This document shows positions 40,779 through 50,235 of a DNA stretch of 64,000 nt, piece after piece. Positions within the stretch are counted from its first letter, which is position 1. Every line of letters begins with the position of its first letter. The DNA is from Acidovorax sp. MR-S7 (lineage in GTDB: Bacteria > Pseudomonadota > Gammaproteobacteria > Burkholderiales > Burkholderiaceae_C), in assembly GCF_000400995.2 (NCBI RefSeq), contig NZ_DF238900.1, positions 1 through 64,000 on the forward strand, in the 5' to 3' direction. The notes below the pieces were generated by a model. That model ran no database searches. It was not told the origin of the DNA and saw only the letters and a program-made list of their open reading frames with translations. A program made the position numbers and the translations under genes.

Positions 40779-42761
40779 ATGTCCTCGCTGGCACTGACCC
40801 TGCTGTACCTGCTGGCCGCCGTGCTGGGCGTGGTGGCCTGCCGCACACTCAAGCTGCCGCCCATGATGGGCTACCTGGCGGCGGGCATCCTGATCGGGCC
40901 GCACGCACTGGCGCTCACGCAGAATTCCGAAGGGGTGCGCCACCTGGGCGAGTTCGGCGTGGTGTTCCTCATGTTCACCATCGGGCTGGAATTCAGCCTG
41001 CCCAAGCTGCGCGCCATGCGCCGCCACGTGTTCGGCCTGGGGATGCTGCAGGTGGCGCTGTCCATGGCCGCCTTCACCACCGCCCTGCTGCTGCTCTCGC
41101 GCCTGGCCGGGGGGGTGTGGGACATGGGCTGGCAGACGGCCCTGGCGCTGGGCGGCACGCTGACGATGAGCAGCACGGCGATCGTGGTCAAGCTCATGTC
41201 CGAGCGCGGCGAGCTGGAGAGCGAGCACGGCCGGCGCGTGCTCGGCATCCTGCTGTTCCAGGACCTGGCCGTGGTGCCGCTGCTGGTGCTGGTGCCGGCC
41301 CTGGGATCGTCGTCCGACCAGCTGCTGCTGGCGCTGGGCCTGGCCCTGCTCAAGGCCACCGTGCTCGTGGGCCTGCTGCTGGCGGGCGGCCAGCGCGTGA
41401 TGCGCTGGTGGCTCACGCTGGTGGCGCGGCGCAAGAGCGAGGAGCTGTTCATGCTCAACCTGCTGCTGGTGACGCTGGGGCTGGCCTGGCTCACCGAGCA
41501 GGCCGGCCTGTCGCTGGCGCTGGGCGCATTCATCGCCGGCGTGCTGGTGTCGGAGACCGAATACCGCCACCAGGTGGGCACGGACATCCGCCCCTTCCAC
41601 GACGTGCTGCTGGGCCTGTTCTTCATCACCGTGGGCATGATGCTGGACTGGCATATCCTGCTGGAGCGCTGGGCGCTGGTGCTGCTGCTGCTGGCCGGGC
41701 CGCTGCTGCTCAAGACGGCGATCATCTTCGCGCTGGCCCGGGGGCTGGGGGCGACATCCGGGGTGTCGCTGCGCACAGCGCTCTACGCGGCCCAGGCGGG
41801 CGAGTTCGGCTTCGTGCTGCTGTCGCTGATGCAGGTGCACGAGCTGGTCCAGCCCTCGCTCATGAACCCGGTGCTCGCCGCCATGGTGCTGTCGATGCTG
41901 GCCACGCCCTTCCTCATCCAGTACAGCAACCGCATCGTGATGAAGCTCGTCGCCAGCGACTGGCTGCAGCAGTCGCTGCAGGTGACCAGCATCGCGCGGC
42001 TGTCCATCAACACCAGCGGGCACGTGCTGATCTGCGGCTACGGCCGCTGCGGGCAGAACCTGGCGCGCATGCTGGAGCGCGAGGGCATCCCCTACCTGGC
42101 GCTGGACCTGGACCCCGACCGCGTGCGCCAGGCCGCCGCCGCGGGCAACTCCGTGGTCTTCGGCGACGCCACGCGCCTGCAGGCCCTGATGGCCGCGGGC
42201 CTGGCGCGCGCGGCCGCCGTGGCGGTCACCTATCTGGACACGCCCTCGGCCCTCAAGGTGCTGGAACAGACGCGCACCCACGCGCCCCATGTGCCCGTGG
42301 TGGTGCGCACGCAGGACGACGCCGACCTGGACCGGCTGCAGACCGCCGGCGCCACCGAGGTGGTGCCCGAGGCCATCGAAGGCTCGCTGATGCTGGCCAG
42401 CCACGCCCTGGCCCTCGTGGGCGTGCCCATGCGGCGCGTGCTGCGCCTGGTGCGCGACCAGCGCGACGCGCGCTACGGCTTGCTGCGCGGCTACTTCCAT
42501 GGCGCGGACGACGACACGCCCAGCGAACGCGACCAGGAGCGCCTGTCCTCCATCACCCTCCCGCCGGGCGCCGCCGCGGTGGGCCAGGAGCCCGACACGC
42601 TGCCCCTGGAGGCGATCGGCGCGCGGCTCGTCAACGTGCGCCGGGCCCACGGCCGCGTGCGCGGCGAGGCTGCGGCGCCGCTGGCCGAAGGCGACACGCT
42701 GGTGCTGAGCGGACACCCCACCGCGCTGGGACTGGCGGAAGAGAAGCTGCTGCGCGGTTAG
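40779..42761 (+). CDS. Kef-type (CPA2) potassium/proton antiporter with TrkA domains
   Basis: 660 residues. Twelve to thirteen membrane helices (1-385) include the CPA2 signature GLEFSLPKL and LGILLFQDLAVVPL. The cytosolic RCK_N domain (GHVLICGYGRCGQNLARMLE, Rossmann GxGxxG) binds nucleotides and the C-terminal TrkA_C domain (about 585-655) is present. It resembles KefB/YbaL and may move K+ in response to electrophile stress or cytosolic pH. The ancillary KefF/KefG flavoprotein gene is not adjacent. A 34-bp gap leads to apt. Confidence 0.92.
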   Translation: MSSLALTLLYLLAAVLGVVACRTLKLPPMMGYLAAGILIGPHALALTQNSEGVRHLGEFGVVFLMFTIGLEFSLPKLRAMRRHVFGLGMLQVALSMAAFTTALLLLSRLAGGVWDMGWQTALALGGTLTMSSTAIVVKLMSERGELESEHGRRVLGILLFQDLAVVPLLVLVPALGSSSDQLLLALGLALLKATVLVGLLLAGGQRVMRWWLTLVARRKSEELFMLNLLLVTLGLAWLTEQAGLSLALGAFIAGVLVSETEYRHQVGTDIRPFHDVLLGLFFITVGMMLDWHILLERWALVLLLLAGPLLLKTAIIFALARGLGATSGVSLRTALYAAQAGEFGFVLLSLMQVHELVQPSLMNPVLAAMVLSMLATPFLIQYSNRIVMKLVASDWLQQSLQVTSIARLSINTSGHVLICGYGRCGQNLARMLEREGIPYLALDLDPDRVRQAAAAGNSVVFGDATRLQALMAAGLARAAAVAVTYLDTPSALKVLEQTRTHAPHVPVVVRTQDDADLDRLQTAGATEVVPEAIEGSLMLASHALALVGVPMRRVLRLVRDQRDARYGLLRGYFHGADDDTPSERDQERLSSITLPPGAAAVGQEPDTLPLEAIGARLVNVRRAHGRVRGEAAAPLAEGDTLVLSGHPTALGLAEEKLLRG

Positions 42762-42794
42762 CATCGCGCCTGCCCTCTCACCGCTCCACTGCCC

Positions 42795-43349
42795 ATGTCT
42801 TCCCTCAACGTCAACGACTACCTGCGCCAGCACATCCGCACCGTGCCCGACTGGCCCGCGCCGGGGGTGCAGTTCCGCGACATCACGCCGCTGCTGCAGG
42901 ACCCCAAGGTGTTCCGCGTGCTGATCGACGCCTTCGTCCACCGCTACATGGACCGCGCGCTGCGCCCCGACGTCGTGGCAGGCCTGGACGCACGCGGCTT
43001 CATCCTCGGGGCCGTGGTGGCCTACGAGCTGAACGTGGGCTTCGTGCCCATCCGCAAGAAGGGCAAGCTGCCCTTCACCACGGTGGAGGAAACCTACGAG
43101 CTGGAATACGGCAGCGCCACCGTGGAGCTGCATGCCGACGCCGTCCAGCCCGGCGACAAGGTGCTGCTGATCGACGACCTGATCGCCACCGGCGGCACCA
43201 TGATGGCCGGCAAGAAACTGCTGGAGAAGCTCGGCGCCACCGTCATGGAAGGCGCCGCCATCGTGGACCTGCCCGAGTTGGGCGGATCGGCGCGGCTGCG
43301 CGCCACGGGCCTGCCGCTCTACACGCTGGTGGATTTCAGCGGCCACTGA
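42795..43349 (+). CDS. apt: Adenine phosphoribosyltransferase
   Basis: 184 residues. It salvages adenine to AMP using PRPP. Motifs: [42 protein letters not shown] and the PRPP loop [14 protein letters not shown]. The N-terminal extension [20 protein letters not shown] is typical of betaproteobacteria. A short hairpin without a T-tract (43360-43377) follows the gene. Confidence 0.95.
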   Translation: MSSLNVNDYLRQHIRTVPDWPAPGVQFRDITPLLQDPKVFRVLIDAFVHRYMDRALRPDVVAGLDARGFILGAVVAYELNVGFVPIRKKGKLPFTTVEETYELEYGSATVELHADAVQPGDKVLLIDDLIATGGTMMAGKKLLEKLGATVMEGAAIVDLPELGGSARLRATGLPLYTLVDFSGH

Positions 43350-43359
43350 CCAGCGGAGG

Positions 43360-43377
43360 GCGGGCCCGAGGGCCCGC
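43360..43377. terminator. GC-rich hairpin between apt and a convergent gene
   Basis: GCGGGCC-CGAG-GGCCCGC, a 7-bp stem without a T-tract, in the 32-bp gap between two converging genes. Termination is plausible but weak. Confidence 0.4.
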
Positions 43378-43381
43378 AACC

Positions 43382-44245
43382 TCAGCGCAGGTCGCCGTAC
43401 TGGGTCGTGCTCAGATCGGAAACGCGCCCGTCCTGCCCCGGCATCACCGTGTCCTCGAACCCCGTGGGAGCGGGCGCCGGCGGCAGCAGCGGGCCGCTGC
43501 GCGTGGTCACGCCCAGGGGCGGCGGAGGCGCCACAGGGCGGGTGGCGGCCGCATGCACCAGCGCCTGCTTGAAGGCGGCCACCTCATCGGCCTCGATGGG
43601 CTCGAAGCGCGGCGTGGTGCGCGCCGCAGCAGGGGGAGCGGGCGGGACCAGGGGCGCGGGACGGGAGGACAGCACCGGGTTGCCGTTGCGCGCAGGCGCC
43701 GGCCGCGGCGCGGCGATGATGAGCGACGTGGGCGACGTGGGCGCAAGGGGCGCCGGTGCCGTGCCGGTTGCTGCTGCGGGCGCGGCCGCAGCACGGCGGG
43801 AGCCCGCGGCCTGGTCGTTGACGCGCCAGTACACCGCCGTCACCAGGATGTCGAAGCGCGTGCGCGCCGCCTGCGCGATCATCGCCTCGATTTCGCTCAG
43901 CCGCGCGGTGTCGCTGCCGTATTCCGGCACCAGGTCCATCATCACCAGGAACTGGGCGCCGCGCTGGTCCAGCGACAGGACCTTGAACTTGTAGCCCGCG
44001 GACAGCACGCCCGCCCGCACCATGGCGTCGCGCACCACGGTGTAGAGCAGTTCGCGGCGCTCCATGCGCTCGTTCTTGCGGCCGGCCAGTTGCTCCGGCG
44101 TCGGCTGCGGCTCCAGCAGGGGCTTGCTGTTGCGCGCCCCGGCCAGGGGCGCAGCCTCCGCCCTCAACGGCGGGGCTGCCGGGCGCGGGCGCGCAGCGGG
44201 CGCCTTGGCCTGGGGTTTGCGGAAGAACCAGCTGAACAGCGACAT
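43382..44245 (-). CDS. Conserved-looking hypothetical protein, Pro/Ala-rich C-terminus
   Basis: 287 residues. I do not recognise it. The start MSLFSWFFRKPQAK is basic and aromatic. A central structured part (about 55-150) reads ERMERRELLYTVVRDAMVRA, GYKFKVLSLDQRGAQFLVMM, DLVPEYGSD and FDILVTAVYWRVND and looks like an alpha/beta domain. The rest is low-complexity Pro/Ala-rich, then EADEVAAFKQALVHAAATRP and a tail ending QYGDLR. No signal peptide or membrane helix. It is separated from its upstream neighbour by 135 bp. It may be a cytoplasmic scaffold or regulator. Confidence 0.7.
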   Translation of the reverse strand: MSLFSWFFRKPQAKAPAARPRPAAPPLRAEAAPLAGARNSKPLLEPQPTPEQLAGRKNERMERRELLYTVVRDAMVRAGVLSAGYKFKVLSLDQRGAQFLVMMDLVPEYGSDTARLSEIEAMIAQAARTRFDILVTAVYWRVNDQAAGSRRAAAAPAAATGTAPAPLAPTSPTSLIIAAPRPAPARNGNPVLSSRPAPLVPPAPPAAARTTPRFEPIEADEVAAFKQALVHAAATRPVAPPPPLGVTTRSGPLLPPAPAPTGFEDTVMPGQDGRVSDLSTTQYGDLR

Positions 44246-44380
44246 GCCATGCCTTCGTCGGGAGCGCACTTGAAAAACGGCTGACAGTGTACTGCGCGCC
44301 CTTGACGCCAGGGCATGGACATGCGCCGCAGCGCGCCGGGAATGTGCGCCATCCGACACGCCGCCATCGGCGCCGGCCGG

Positions 44381-44884
44381 TCAGGTGGCGGCGACGCGGC
44401 GGCGGCGGTTGCCCAGGCGCTTGGCCAGCACCGCGCCGGACGCCATGGCCAGCGCGAGCGCCACCGCCGGCTGGCGGTTGGACAGTTCGGCGAAGCGCAG
44501 CGCGGGCAGGCTCCAGAGCTTGCACGGCGCGCCGGCCTGCACTGTCGCGCTGCGGGGGCGGTGCGAGAAGAAGGCGCCCTCGCCCACCACCGAGCCAGGG
44601 CCGACGATGGCCAGGCGCAGGCGCTGCTTCTCGTCTTCGTAGTGCACGCTGAGGCTGCCGCTTTCGAGCAGGTAGAGCGTGCGGTCCGTCGTGCCCTGCG
44701 CGAAGAGCACCTGCCCGGCCGACAGGCTCAGCGGCAGCAGGTAGTGCGACAGCAGTTCCCACTGGTCCGCAGTCAGCACGTTGTTCATGCTGTCCTCGGC
44801 CGACGCCTGCGCGATGGCCTGCACCAGGCCGCGCAGATCGACCTTGGAGGCGGAGGAAGGGGTGGCGGGGGTGACGGCGTTCAT
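44381..44884 (-). CDS. Cyclic nucleotide-binding domain protein
   Basis: 167 residues. One cNMP-binding beta-roll (about 40-145): LSAGQVLFAQGTTDRTLYLL, then the phosphate-binding cassette VGEGAFFSHRPRSATV with the Arg that contacts the phosphate. No helix-turn-helix follows; the tail ends in a basic GNRRRRVAAT stretch, with a short hydrophobic segment before it. It could be a stand-alone cAMP or c-di-GMP sensor. A longer N-terminus to 44935 is possible but less likely. Its partner is not apparent. Confidence 0.82.
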   Translation of the reverse strand: MNAVTPATPSSASKVDLRGLVQAIAQASAEDSMNNVLTADQWELLSHYLLPLSLSAGQVLFAQGTTDRTLYLLESGSLSVHYEDEKQRLRLAIVGPGSVVGEGAFFSHRPRSATVQAGAPCKLWSLPALRFAELSNRQPAVALALAMASGAVLAKRLGNRRRRVAAT

Positions 44885-44966
44885 CGCGCGCGACGGTAAC
44901 GCGGCCCCGCGATCCGCACAAGCCGGCATTACCACTGCTTACATCCGGCGCACAAGCAGCCGCAGC

Positions 44967-46349
44967 TCACTTGCCGATGCAGAAGCTGGAAAAAATCACG
45001 CCCAGCAGGTCGTCCGAGGTGAATTCGCCGGTGATGGCGCCCAATGCGTTCTGCGCCAAGCGCAGCTCCTCGGCCAGCAGGTCGAGCGCGGGGCCGGTGC
45101 TTTCCAATTGGGCGGCGGCTTCCATCAGGTGGGCATCCACGGCGCGCAGGGCTTCGATGTGGCGGGCGCGGGCGATGTAGATACCCTCGGCGGCGGACTG
45201 CCAGCCGGCGATGTGCAGCAACTGGCGGCGCAGCGCATCCAGCCCCTCGCCGGTGCGCGCCGACAGACGCACGCCCGCGCGGTCCGGCGCGGGAGCGGCA
45301 GCGTCGGTCTTGTTCCAGACGTCGATCACGGGCACGCCAGCAGGCAGCCGCTGGGCCAAGGCGCGTGCGATGTCCGCGTCGGCGGCGGCATAGTCGGGTG
45401 CATCCTGGCGCGTGAGATCGTGCAGGAAGAGCACGGCATCGGCCGCCGCGATCTCGTCCCAGGCGCGGGCAATGCCGATGCGCTCCACCTCGTCGCTGCT
45501 CTCGCGCAGGCCGGCGGTGTCGATCACGTGCAGCGGCACGCCCTCGATCTGGATGGTCTGCTGCACCTTGTCGCGCGTGGTGCCGGCGATGGGAGTGACG
45601 ATGGCCAGCTCCGCACCCGCCAGGGCGTTGAGCAGCGAGCTTTTGCCCGCGTTGGGCTGGCCCGCGATCACGACCTTGATGCCCTCGCGCAGCAGCGCGC
45701 CCTGGCTGGCACGCTGCATCACGGCAGCCAGGGTTTGCTGCAATTTGGATAGCTGCCCGCGCGCGTCCGCCTTGCGCAGGAAGTCGATTTCCTCCTCGGG
45801 AAAGTCGAGCGTGGCCTCGACCAGCATGCGCAGGTGCACCAGGGCGTCGCGCAGGCCTTGGATCTCGCTCGAGAAGTCGCCCGACAGCGAGCGGCCCGCA
45901 CTGCGCGCGGCGGCCTCGGTGCTGGCGTCGATCAGGTCGGCGATGGCCTCGGCCTGGGCCAGGTCGATCTTGTCGTTGAGGAATGCGCGCTCGGTGAACT
46001 CGCCCGGCTCGGCCAGGCGCAGGCGCGCCAGGGTGCTGGGCGCCGCCTCCAGGCAGCGCGCCAGCAGCAGCTGCAGCACCACGGGGCCGCCGTGGGCCTG
46101 CAGCTCCAACACATCCTCGCCGGTGTAGCTGTGCGGCGCGGGGAACCAGAGCGCCAGGCCCCGGTCGATGGGCTGGCCCTGGGCGTCGGGGAAAGGCAGG
46201 TAGTGCGCCTCGCGCGGGCGCAACGCGCGGCCGAGCAGCGCCTGCACGAAGGGCGCCAGCCCCAGGCCCGACACGCGCACGATGCCCACGGCCCCGCGCC
46301 CGGGGGCTGTGGCGATGGCGGCAATGGGATCGTGGTGCCGGGCCAACAT
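44967..46349 (-). CDS. mnmE: tRNA modification GTPase MnmE
   Basis: 460 residues. With MnmG it modifies U34 of certain tRNAs. N-terminal tetrahydrofolate-binding domain ([20 protein letters not shown]), long helical domain, and an inserted Ras-like G domain with [14 protein letters not shown] (G1), TPIAGTTRD (G2), DTAGLRES (G3) and NKTD (G4). The C-terminus is the invariant CIGK. Start at 46349; the longer frame to 46415 runs into the palindromic element. In most betaproteobacteria mnmE directly follows yidC; here they are about 5.7 kb apart. Confidence 0.96.
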   Translation of the reverse strand: MLARHHDPIAAIATAPGRGAVGIVRVSGLGLAPFVQALLGRALRPREAHYLPFPDAQGQPIDRGLALWFPAPHSYTGEDVLELQAHGGPVVLQLLLARCLEAAPSTLARLRLAEPGEFTERAFLNDKIDLAQAEAIADLIDASTEAAARSAGRSLSGDFSSEIQGLRDALVHLRMLVEATLDFPEEEIDFLRKADARGQLSKLQQTLAAVMQRASQGALLREGIKVVIAGQPNAGKSSLLNALAGAELAIVTPIAGTTRDKVQQTIQIEGVPLHVIDTAGLRESSDEVERIGIARAWDEIAAADAVLFLHDLTRQDAPDYAAADADIARALAQRLPAGVPVIDVWNKTDAAAPAPDRAGVRLSARTGEGLDALRRQLLHIAGWQSAAEGIYIARARHIEALRAVDAHLMEAAAQLESTGPALDLLAEELRLAQNALGAITGEFTSDDLLGVIFSSFCIGK

Positions 46350-46369
46350 GGGTGCGAAATGGATGCTAT

Positions 46370-46424
46370 GGAACAAATAGCTGCTTGCGCTTGCTGCATA
46401 AGCGCTGGAGGCCATTTTGGCCTA
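46370..46424 (+). repeat. Palindromic element, copy 7
   Basis: ATAGCTGCTTGCGCTTGCTG then CATAAGCGCTGGAGGCCATT. It lies in the leader of mnmE, between the GNAT gene and mnmE. Confidence 0.88.
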
Positions 46425-46441
46425 TAAGCCTTCGACAGGGA

Positions 46442-46933
46442 TTATGGGCGTAGTTCGCAGGCCATCACCGCGTTCTCGAACGCCATGCCGCGCAATTGCA
46501 CCGTCTGGCGCTGCACGACCGCGAACCCGTGCCGCATGAACAGCGGCTGCGCGGTCAGGCTGACATGGGAGCGCACCTGCCGCAGGCCTTGGGCTTTCGC
46601 CTGGCCGAGCAGGAAGGCCAGCAGGGCACTGCCGACGCCCTGCCCTGCGTGCGCGGCATCCACGAAGAACTGGTCGATGGTGCCGTCGGGCTGCAGGTCG
46701 GCAAAGCCGGCAATGACGCCGCGCACCAGCGCGACGCAAGGGTGGTTGCGTTCGATGCGCTGCACCCAGGCTGCCTCATCGAACGGCAGGGGCGCCCATG
46801 CCGCGCATTGCGCGGGCGTGTAGTGGCGCGCGGCCAGGCGGTGCACCGCGGAGTGGAACACGGGGTACAAGCGCAGGGCTTCGCCGGGCTGCAGCGCGCG
46901 GATGCGCAGGGGCAAAGCGTCGGAATCCGTCAT
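46442..46933 (-). CDS. GNAT family N-acetyltransferase
   Basis: 163 residues. Acetyl-CoA binding motif A is FFVDAAHAGQGVGSALLAFL and motif B resembles QPLFMRHGFAVVQRQ. The ending VQLRGMAFENAVMACELRP is common in PA4866-like or uncharacterised GNATs. It overlaps the hemerythrin-domain gene by ATGA (46930-46933) and so belongs to that operon. Substrate unknown. Confidence 0.87.
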   Translation of the reverse strand: MTDSDALPLRIRALQPGEALRLYPVFHSAVHRLAARHYTPAQCAAWAPLPFDEAAWVQRIERNHPCVALVRGVIAGFADLQPDGTIDQFFVDAAHAGQGVGSALLAFLLGQAKAQGLRQVRSHVSLTAQPLFMRHGFAVVQRQTVQLRGMAFENAVMACELRP

Positions 46934-47634
46934 GCGGGCGCATTATAGAATGCCGCCTCCAGGTCGCGGTTGAGCTTGGCCCAGCCTTTCTCGTCCAGGT
47001 GCGGGCGCAGCGTGCCCAGAACCGCCGCGAAGGCGGACGCAGGCGCGTGGGCACGCACACCGGCCAGCACCTGTGCGCGCTCGGCCGGCGCCATCGCCGG
47101 GACCATCCAGCGCAGGGTTTCCAGGTGTTCGGCGGGTGCGATGGCCGCGACGATGCGGCCTTCGAGCGCGCGCAGTTCGTCGTCGCTGCAGCGGGCCCAG
47201 AGCATCTGGTTGTGCTCCACCTCTTCGGTATGCATGTGGACGAAGTTGTCGGCAATGAACAGGGCCAGCTGACGGTACAGCGCTTGTGCGGCAGCGGCCT
47301 GCGCCGCGCCCCGGCAGGCGGCGCGCAGCGTGGTGACGAGGGCGCGCAGCTCCGCGATGGCGACCAGGTGCTCACGGTGGTCTTGGGCGACTTCCCAGCA
47401 TGGGCCATTGCCGTACTCCTCCAGCAGGGAGTGGACAAAGTCGTTCTCGTGCCCGAGATGGCTGGCGCAGGCGTCGGCCAGCCCGAGCACGCGCCCGCAG
47501 ACAGCGTGCAGTTCGGCGGCGTCTTCCACGTCCACGCTGCCCACGGCGTGCAGGGTGTCCATCATCATGGCGCGCAGGGCCTTGTGGATGCCGGCATAGA
47601 TATCCACGCGGCGGGTTTCAGGGGAATGTTTCAT
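46930..47634 (-). CDS. Hemerythrin-domain (cation-binding) protein
   Basis: 234 residues. The helical bundle carries His/Glu ligands for a di-iron centre: GIHKALRAMMMDTLHAVGSV, LGHENDFVHSLLEEY, AQDHREHLVAI and HMHTEEVEHNQMLWAR. It could bind O2, NO or iron in the cytosol, in the manner of RIC/YtfE-type repair proteins or sensors. It overlaps the genes on both sides by ATGA, linking the Calx-beta surface protein and the GNAT in one transcript. Confidence 0.85.
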   Translation of the reverse strand: MKHSPETRRVDIYAGIHKALRAMMMDTLHAVGSVDVEDAAELHAVCGRVLGLADACASHLGHENDFVHSLLEEYGNGPCWEVAQDHREHLVAIAELRALVTTLRAACRGAAQAAAAQALYRQLALFIADNFVHMHTEEVEHNQMLWARCSDDELRALEGRIVAAIAPAEHLETLRWMVPAMAPAERAQVLAGVRAHAPASAFAAVLGTLRPHLDEKGWAKLNRDLEAAFYNAPA

Positions 47635-48734
47635 GGTGTTTCCTCGGGTGGGTTGTGGTTCTTGCGGACGCGGCGGCGCCCGGCGGCCCTGGCGGCGAGC
47701 AGCAAGGCCGACAGCGCGCCGGCCCCCATTGCGGTCAGTGCGGGCACGGGCGTGGCACCGGCCGGTGGCGGGGGTGGAGGCGGCAGCGCCACGTCGTCGT
47801 TGACGATGGTTCCGGTGCCAACGGTCGATGCGCCGCCCGCCATACCCACGAAGTCCTCCAGCACCACGGTGAAGGTTTCGTCGGGCTCGGCGTCGGTGTC
47901 GCCATGGATGGGTATGGTGATGGTGCGCGGCGCCTGGCTGCCAGCGGCCCAGGTGAGCATGCCGCTGTCGGCGCTGTAGTCCTGCGGTGCGGTGGCGGTG
48001 CCGTTCACGGCGCGCCAGCGCAGGCTGGCGGCTTGCAGGGGTGCACGGCTCAAGGAGACGGTGAACACCATCCCTGCCGCGCCCGCATTGCCTTCCTGCA
48101 GGGTGGCGTCGGTGATGCTGGCCAGCGGCGCATCCATCTCCCAGGTGCCGCCGGCATAGCTGGCGCGCGAGCGTTCATTGGGCGGCTCCAGGAAGCCGGT
48201 GCAGGTGTCGGGCACGCCCCACTGCGAAGTGCCCAGCGTGCTGCAGGGCGCGTTGAGCACCGTGTAGCTCTCGTACGTGTGGGCGGAATGGGCGGTGAGG
48301 TAGGCGACGCGGTCCCCCGCCGCATGGGGGCCGGGGCCGCCGTCCATCCAGCGGCTGACGCTGATGCGCGAGCTGGTGATGCGGCCCGCCGCGTCGGTGG
48401 CGATGTGGAAGTTGACGATGCGCACGCCCGGCGTGCTGTGGGCCAGGAGGACGGAGCCGTTGCTGATCTGCCAGCCGGTGAGCAGGGGCACGACGTCGTC
48501 GCTCCAGTTCAGGTTGGGCGGCAGCGGCGACACGGTGGTGAACTGCGCCTGCACCCGCCCGCCCACCGGCAGCGTCACACAGTTTCCGCCGCCGCAGGGC
48601 GGCTGGAAATTGGTCACGCTGTCATAGGCGGGAGAGGTGAAGCGGTAAAGCATGGCGGCCTGGGCGCTGGCGCCGCACAGGGCGCCACACACGGCGGCGC
48701 TGGCCGCGAGCGCGGCAAGGGTCAGGGATTTCAT
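47631..48734 (-). CDS. Secreted Calx-beta-domain protein with CTERM-like C-terminal anchor
   Basis: 367 residues. Signal peptide 1-27 (ending ASAQA). The first 190 residues contain a Cys-rich segment (PCGGGNCVT) and no known domain. A Calx-beta domain follows (about 205-315: DATLQEGNAGAAGMVFTVSL, NGTATAPQDY, DTDAEPDETFTVVLED). After a Pro linker comes VPALTAMGAGALSALLL and RAAGRRRVRKN: a VPxL motif, a hydrophobic helix and an Arg cluster like IPTL-CTERM sorting signals. Probably exported and anchored by an exosortase-like system not encoded here. Overlaps the hemerythrin gene by ATGA. Confidence 0.8.
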   Translation of the reverse strand: MKSLTLAALAASAAVCGALCGASAQAAMLYRFTSPAYDSVTNFQPPCGGGNCVTLPVGGRVQAQFTTVSPLPPNLNWSDDVVPLLTGWQISNGSVLLAHSTPGVRIVNFHIATDAAGRITSSRISVSRWMDGGPGPHAAGDRVAYLTAHSAHTYESYTVLNAPCSTLGTSQWGVPDTCTGFLEPPNERSRASYAGGTWEMDAPLASITDATLQEGNAGAAGMVFTVSLSRAPLQAASLRWRAVNGTATAPQDYSADSGMLTWAAGSQAPRTITIPIHGDTDAEPDETFTVVLEDFVGMAGGASTVGTGTIVNDDVALPPPPPPPAGATPVPALTAMGAGALSALLLAARAAGRRRVRKNHNPPEETP

Positions 48735-48773
48735 GGTGATGGGGGGAGGGAAAAGACGCGGGCGCAGCGCGCG

Positions 48774-49283
48774 TCAGCGCTGCAGCACCTGCGGGTGGCG
48801 GATGCGGTTCTTCAATTGCAGCAGGCCGTAGAGCAGAGCCTCGGCTGTGGGCGGGCAGCCGGGCACATACACGTCCACGGGCACGATGCGGTCGCAGCCG
48901 CGCACGACCGAGTAGCTGTAGTGGTAGTAGCCGCCGCCGTTGGCGCACGAGCCCATGGAGATGACCCAGCGCGGCTCGGCCATCTGGTCGTAGACCTTGC
49001 GCAAGGCGGGCGCCATCTTGTTGGTGAGCGTGCCCGCGACGATCATCAGGTCGGACTGGCGCGGGCTGCCGCGGAAGACCTCGGAGCCGAAGCGGCCGAT
49101 GTCGTAGCGCGCGGCGGCCGCATGCATCATTTCCACACCGCAGCAGGCCAGGCCGAAGGCCATGGGCCAGAGACTGTCGCTGCGCACGGCACGGACCACG
49201 TCGTCAAGCCGCGAGAGCACGAAGCCATCGCGCTCCACGCTGTAGCGGGGCGGCTCCAGGTTGGGTAGGTCGTTGAAAGCCAT
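48774..49283 (-). CDS. nuoB: Solitary NADH-quinone oxidoreductase subunit B (NuoB) homologue
   Basis: 169 residues. NuoB carries the terminal 4Fe-4S cluster N2 of complex I. The four cluster Cys are conserved: tandem Cys47-Cys48 in [11 protein letters not shown], Cys113 in GSCANGGG and Cys143 in [11 protein letters not shown]. The N-terminus is longer than usual. There are no other nuo genes next to it; neighbours are an AraC regulator and the Calx-beta protein. It may be a spare copy or part of a different redox complex. Confidence 0.88.
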   Translation of the reverse strand: MAFNDLPNLEPPRYSVERDGFVLSRLDDVVRAVRSDSLWPMAFGLACCGVEMMHAAAARYDIGRFGSEVFRGSPRQSDLMIVAGTLTNKMAPALRKVYDQMAEPRWVISMGSCANGGGYYHYSYSVVRGCDRIVPVDVYVPGCPPTAEALLYGLLQLKNRIRHPQVLQR

Positions 49284-49355
49284 GGGGGCGCATCTTCGGC
49301 AGATGCGCGCGTGGCGTATTGAATGAAAGCGACCGGCGGCGCCGGCCAGGGCTGT

Positions 49356-50210
49356 CTATCGCCGCAGCATCCAGTCGGCGTCCTTCGCCTGGGCTGCGTC
49401 ACCGTGCATGTGCTGGCGCAGGGCCGCAGGCGGTTTTTCAAAGAGGCTGCGCGCTTCGCGGCTGAAGTGGGCCTGGTCGGCATAGCCGCTGTCCAGGGCG
49501 GCGTCCAGCGGCGATGCGTTGGCGTCGCGCATGGCCAGCACGGCCTGTTCGGCGCGCAGCATGCGCTCCACCTCGCCGGGACGCAGGCCCGTGAGGCTGC
49601 GCACGCGCCGCTGCACGTGGCGCGGCGTGCATGCCAGGCGCCGCGCCAGGGCCTGGCGGGCGTCGCGGCGAAAACCTTGCTCCAGCAGCGGCAGCCAATC
49701 CGCATGGGCGCGCCGCGCGGCTTCCCAGCGCGGCAGCAGGAACGCTTCGCACAGCGCCATACGGGCGGTATGGTCGGGCGCGGCCTGCATGGCGTGCAGC
49801 CAGGCGGGCCAGCCGTCCACGGCGGGCAGGCAGGCCCAGGCGTCGTGCACGCCGTCGGTCAGGGGCTGCAGGTCGATGCCCGCCAGCCAGGCCAGCGCGC
49901 CCGGCTGGAAGGCGATGCAGAAGAAGTCCGCGCCCGGCTCGGCCTCCGAGTGGTAGGCATGCCGGTGCGCACCGGAGACCACGATGGGCGCGAAGGGCTG
50001 GCACACCGCGCGCCCACCGCATTCACGCAGCGTGACGGCGCCGCGCACCAGCCACATCAGGCCGGGGTAGGCGCTGGCGGGCGTGCGCGTGTCGCGCGGC
50101 GCAGTGGGCGGCAGCGCGGCCAGGTCGCGCCAGATGTAGGCGCGCACGCAGCCAGCCAGCACGGCAGGCGGGGCCCGCAGGGCGGCCGGTGGGAGAGAGG
50201 GGTGGGCCAT
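49356..50210 (-). CDS. AraC-family transcriptional regulator
   Basis: 284 residues. The N-terminal half is a cupin-like sensor domain (LRAPPAVLAGCVRAYIWRDL, ECGGRAVCQPFAPIVVSGA), the C-terminal 100 residues carry two helix-turn-helix motifs (LARRLACTPRHVQRRVRSLT; DAALDSGYADQAHFSREA). Typical AraC/XylS layout. It is upstream of nuoB with a 72-bp gap and in the same direction, so it may regulate nuoB or the peptide-binding protein gene. Confidence 0.88.
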   Translation of the reverse strand: MAHPSLPPAALRAPPAVLAGCVRAYIWRDLAALPPTAPRDTRTPASAYPGLMWLVRGAVTLRECGGRAVCQPFAPIVVSGAHRHAYHSEAEPGADFFCIAFQPGALAWLAGIDLQPLTDGVHDAWACLPAVDGWPAWLHAMQAAPDHTARMALCEAFLLPRWEAARRAHADWLPLLEQGFRRDARQALARRLACTPRHVQRRVRSLTGLRPGEVERMLRAEQAVLAMRDANASPLDAALDSGYADQAHFSREARSLFEKPPAALRQHMHGDAAQAKDADWMLRR

Positions 50211-50235
50211 GGCGCAGGGAAGTGCGGGGCTGATT

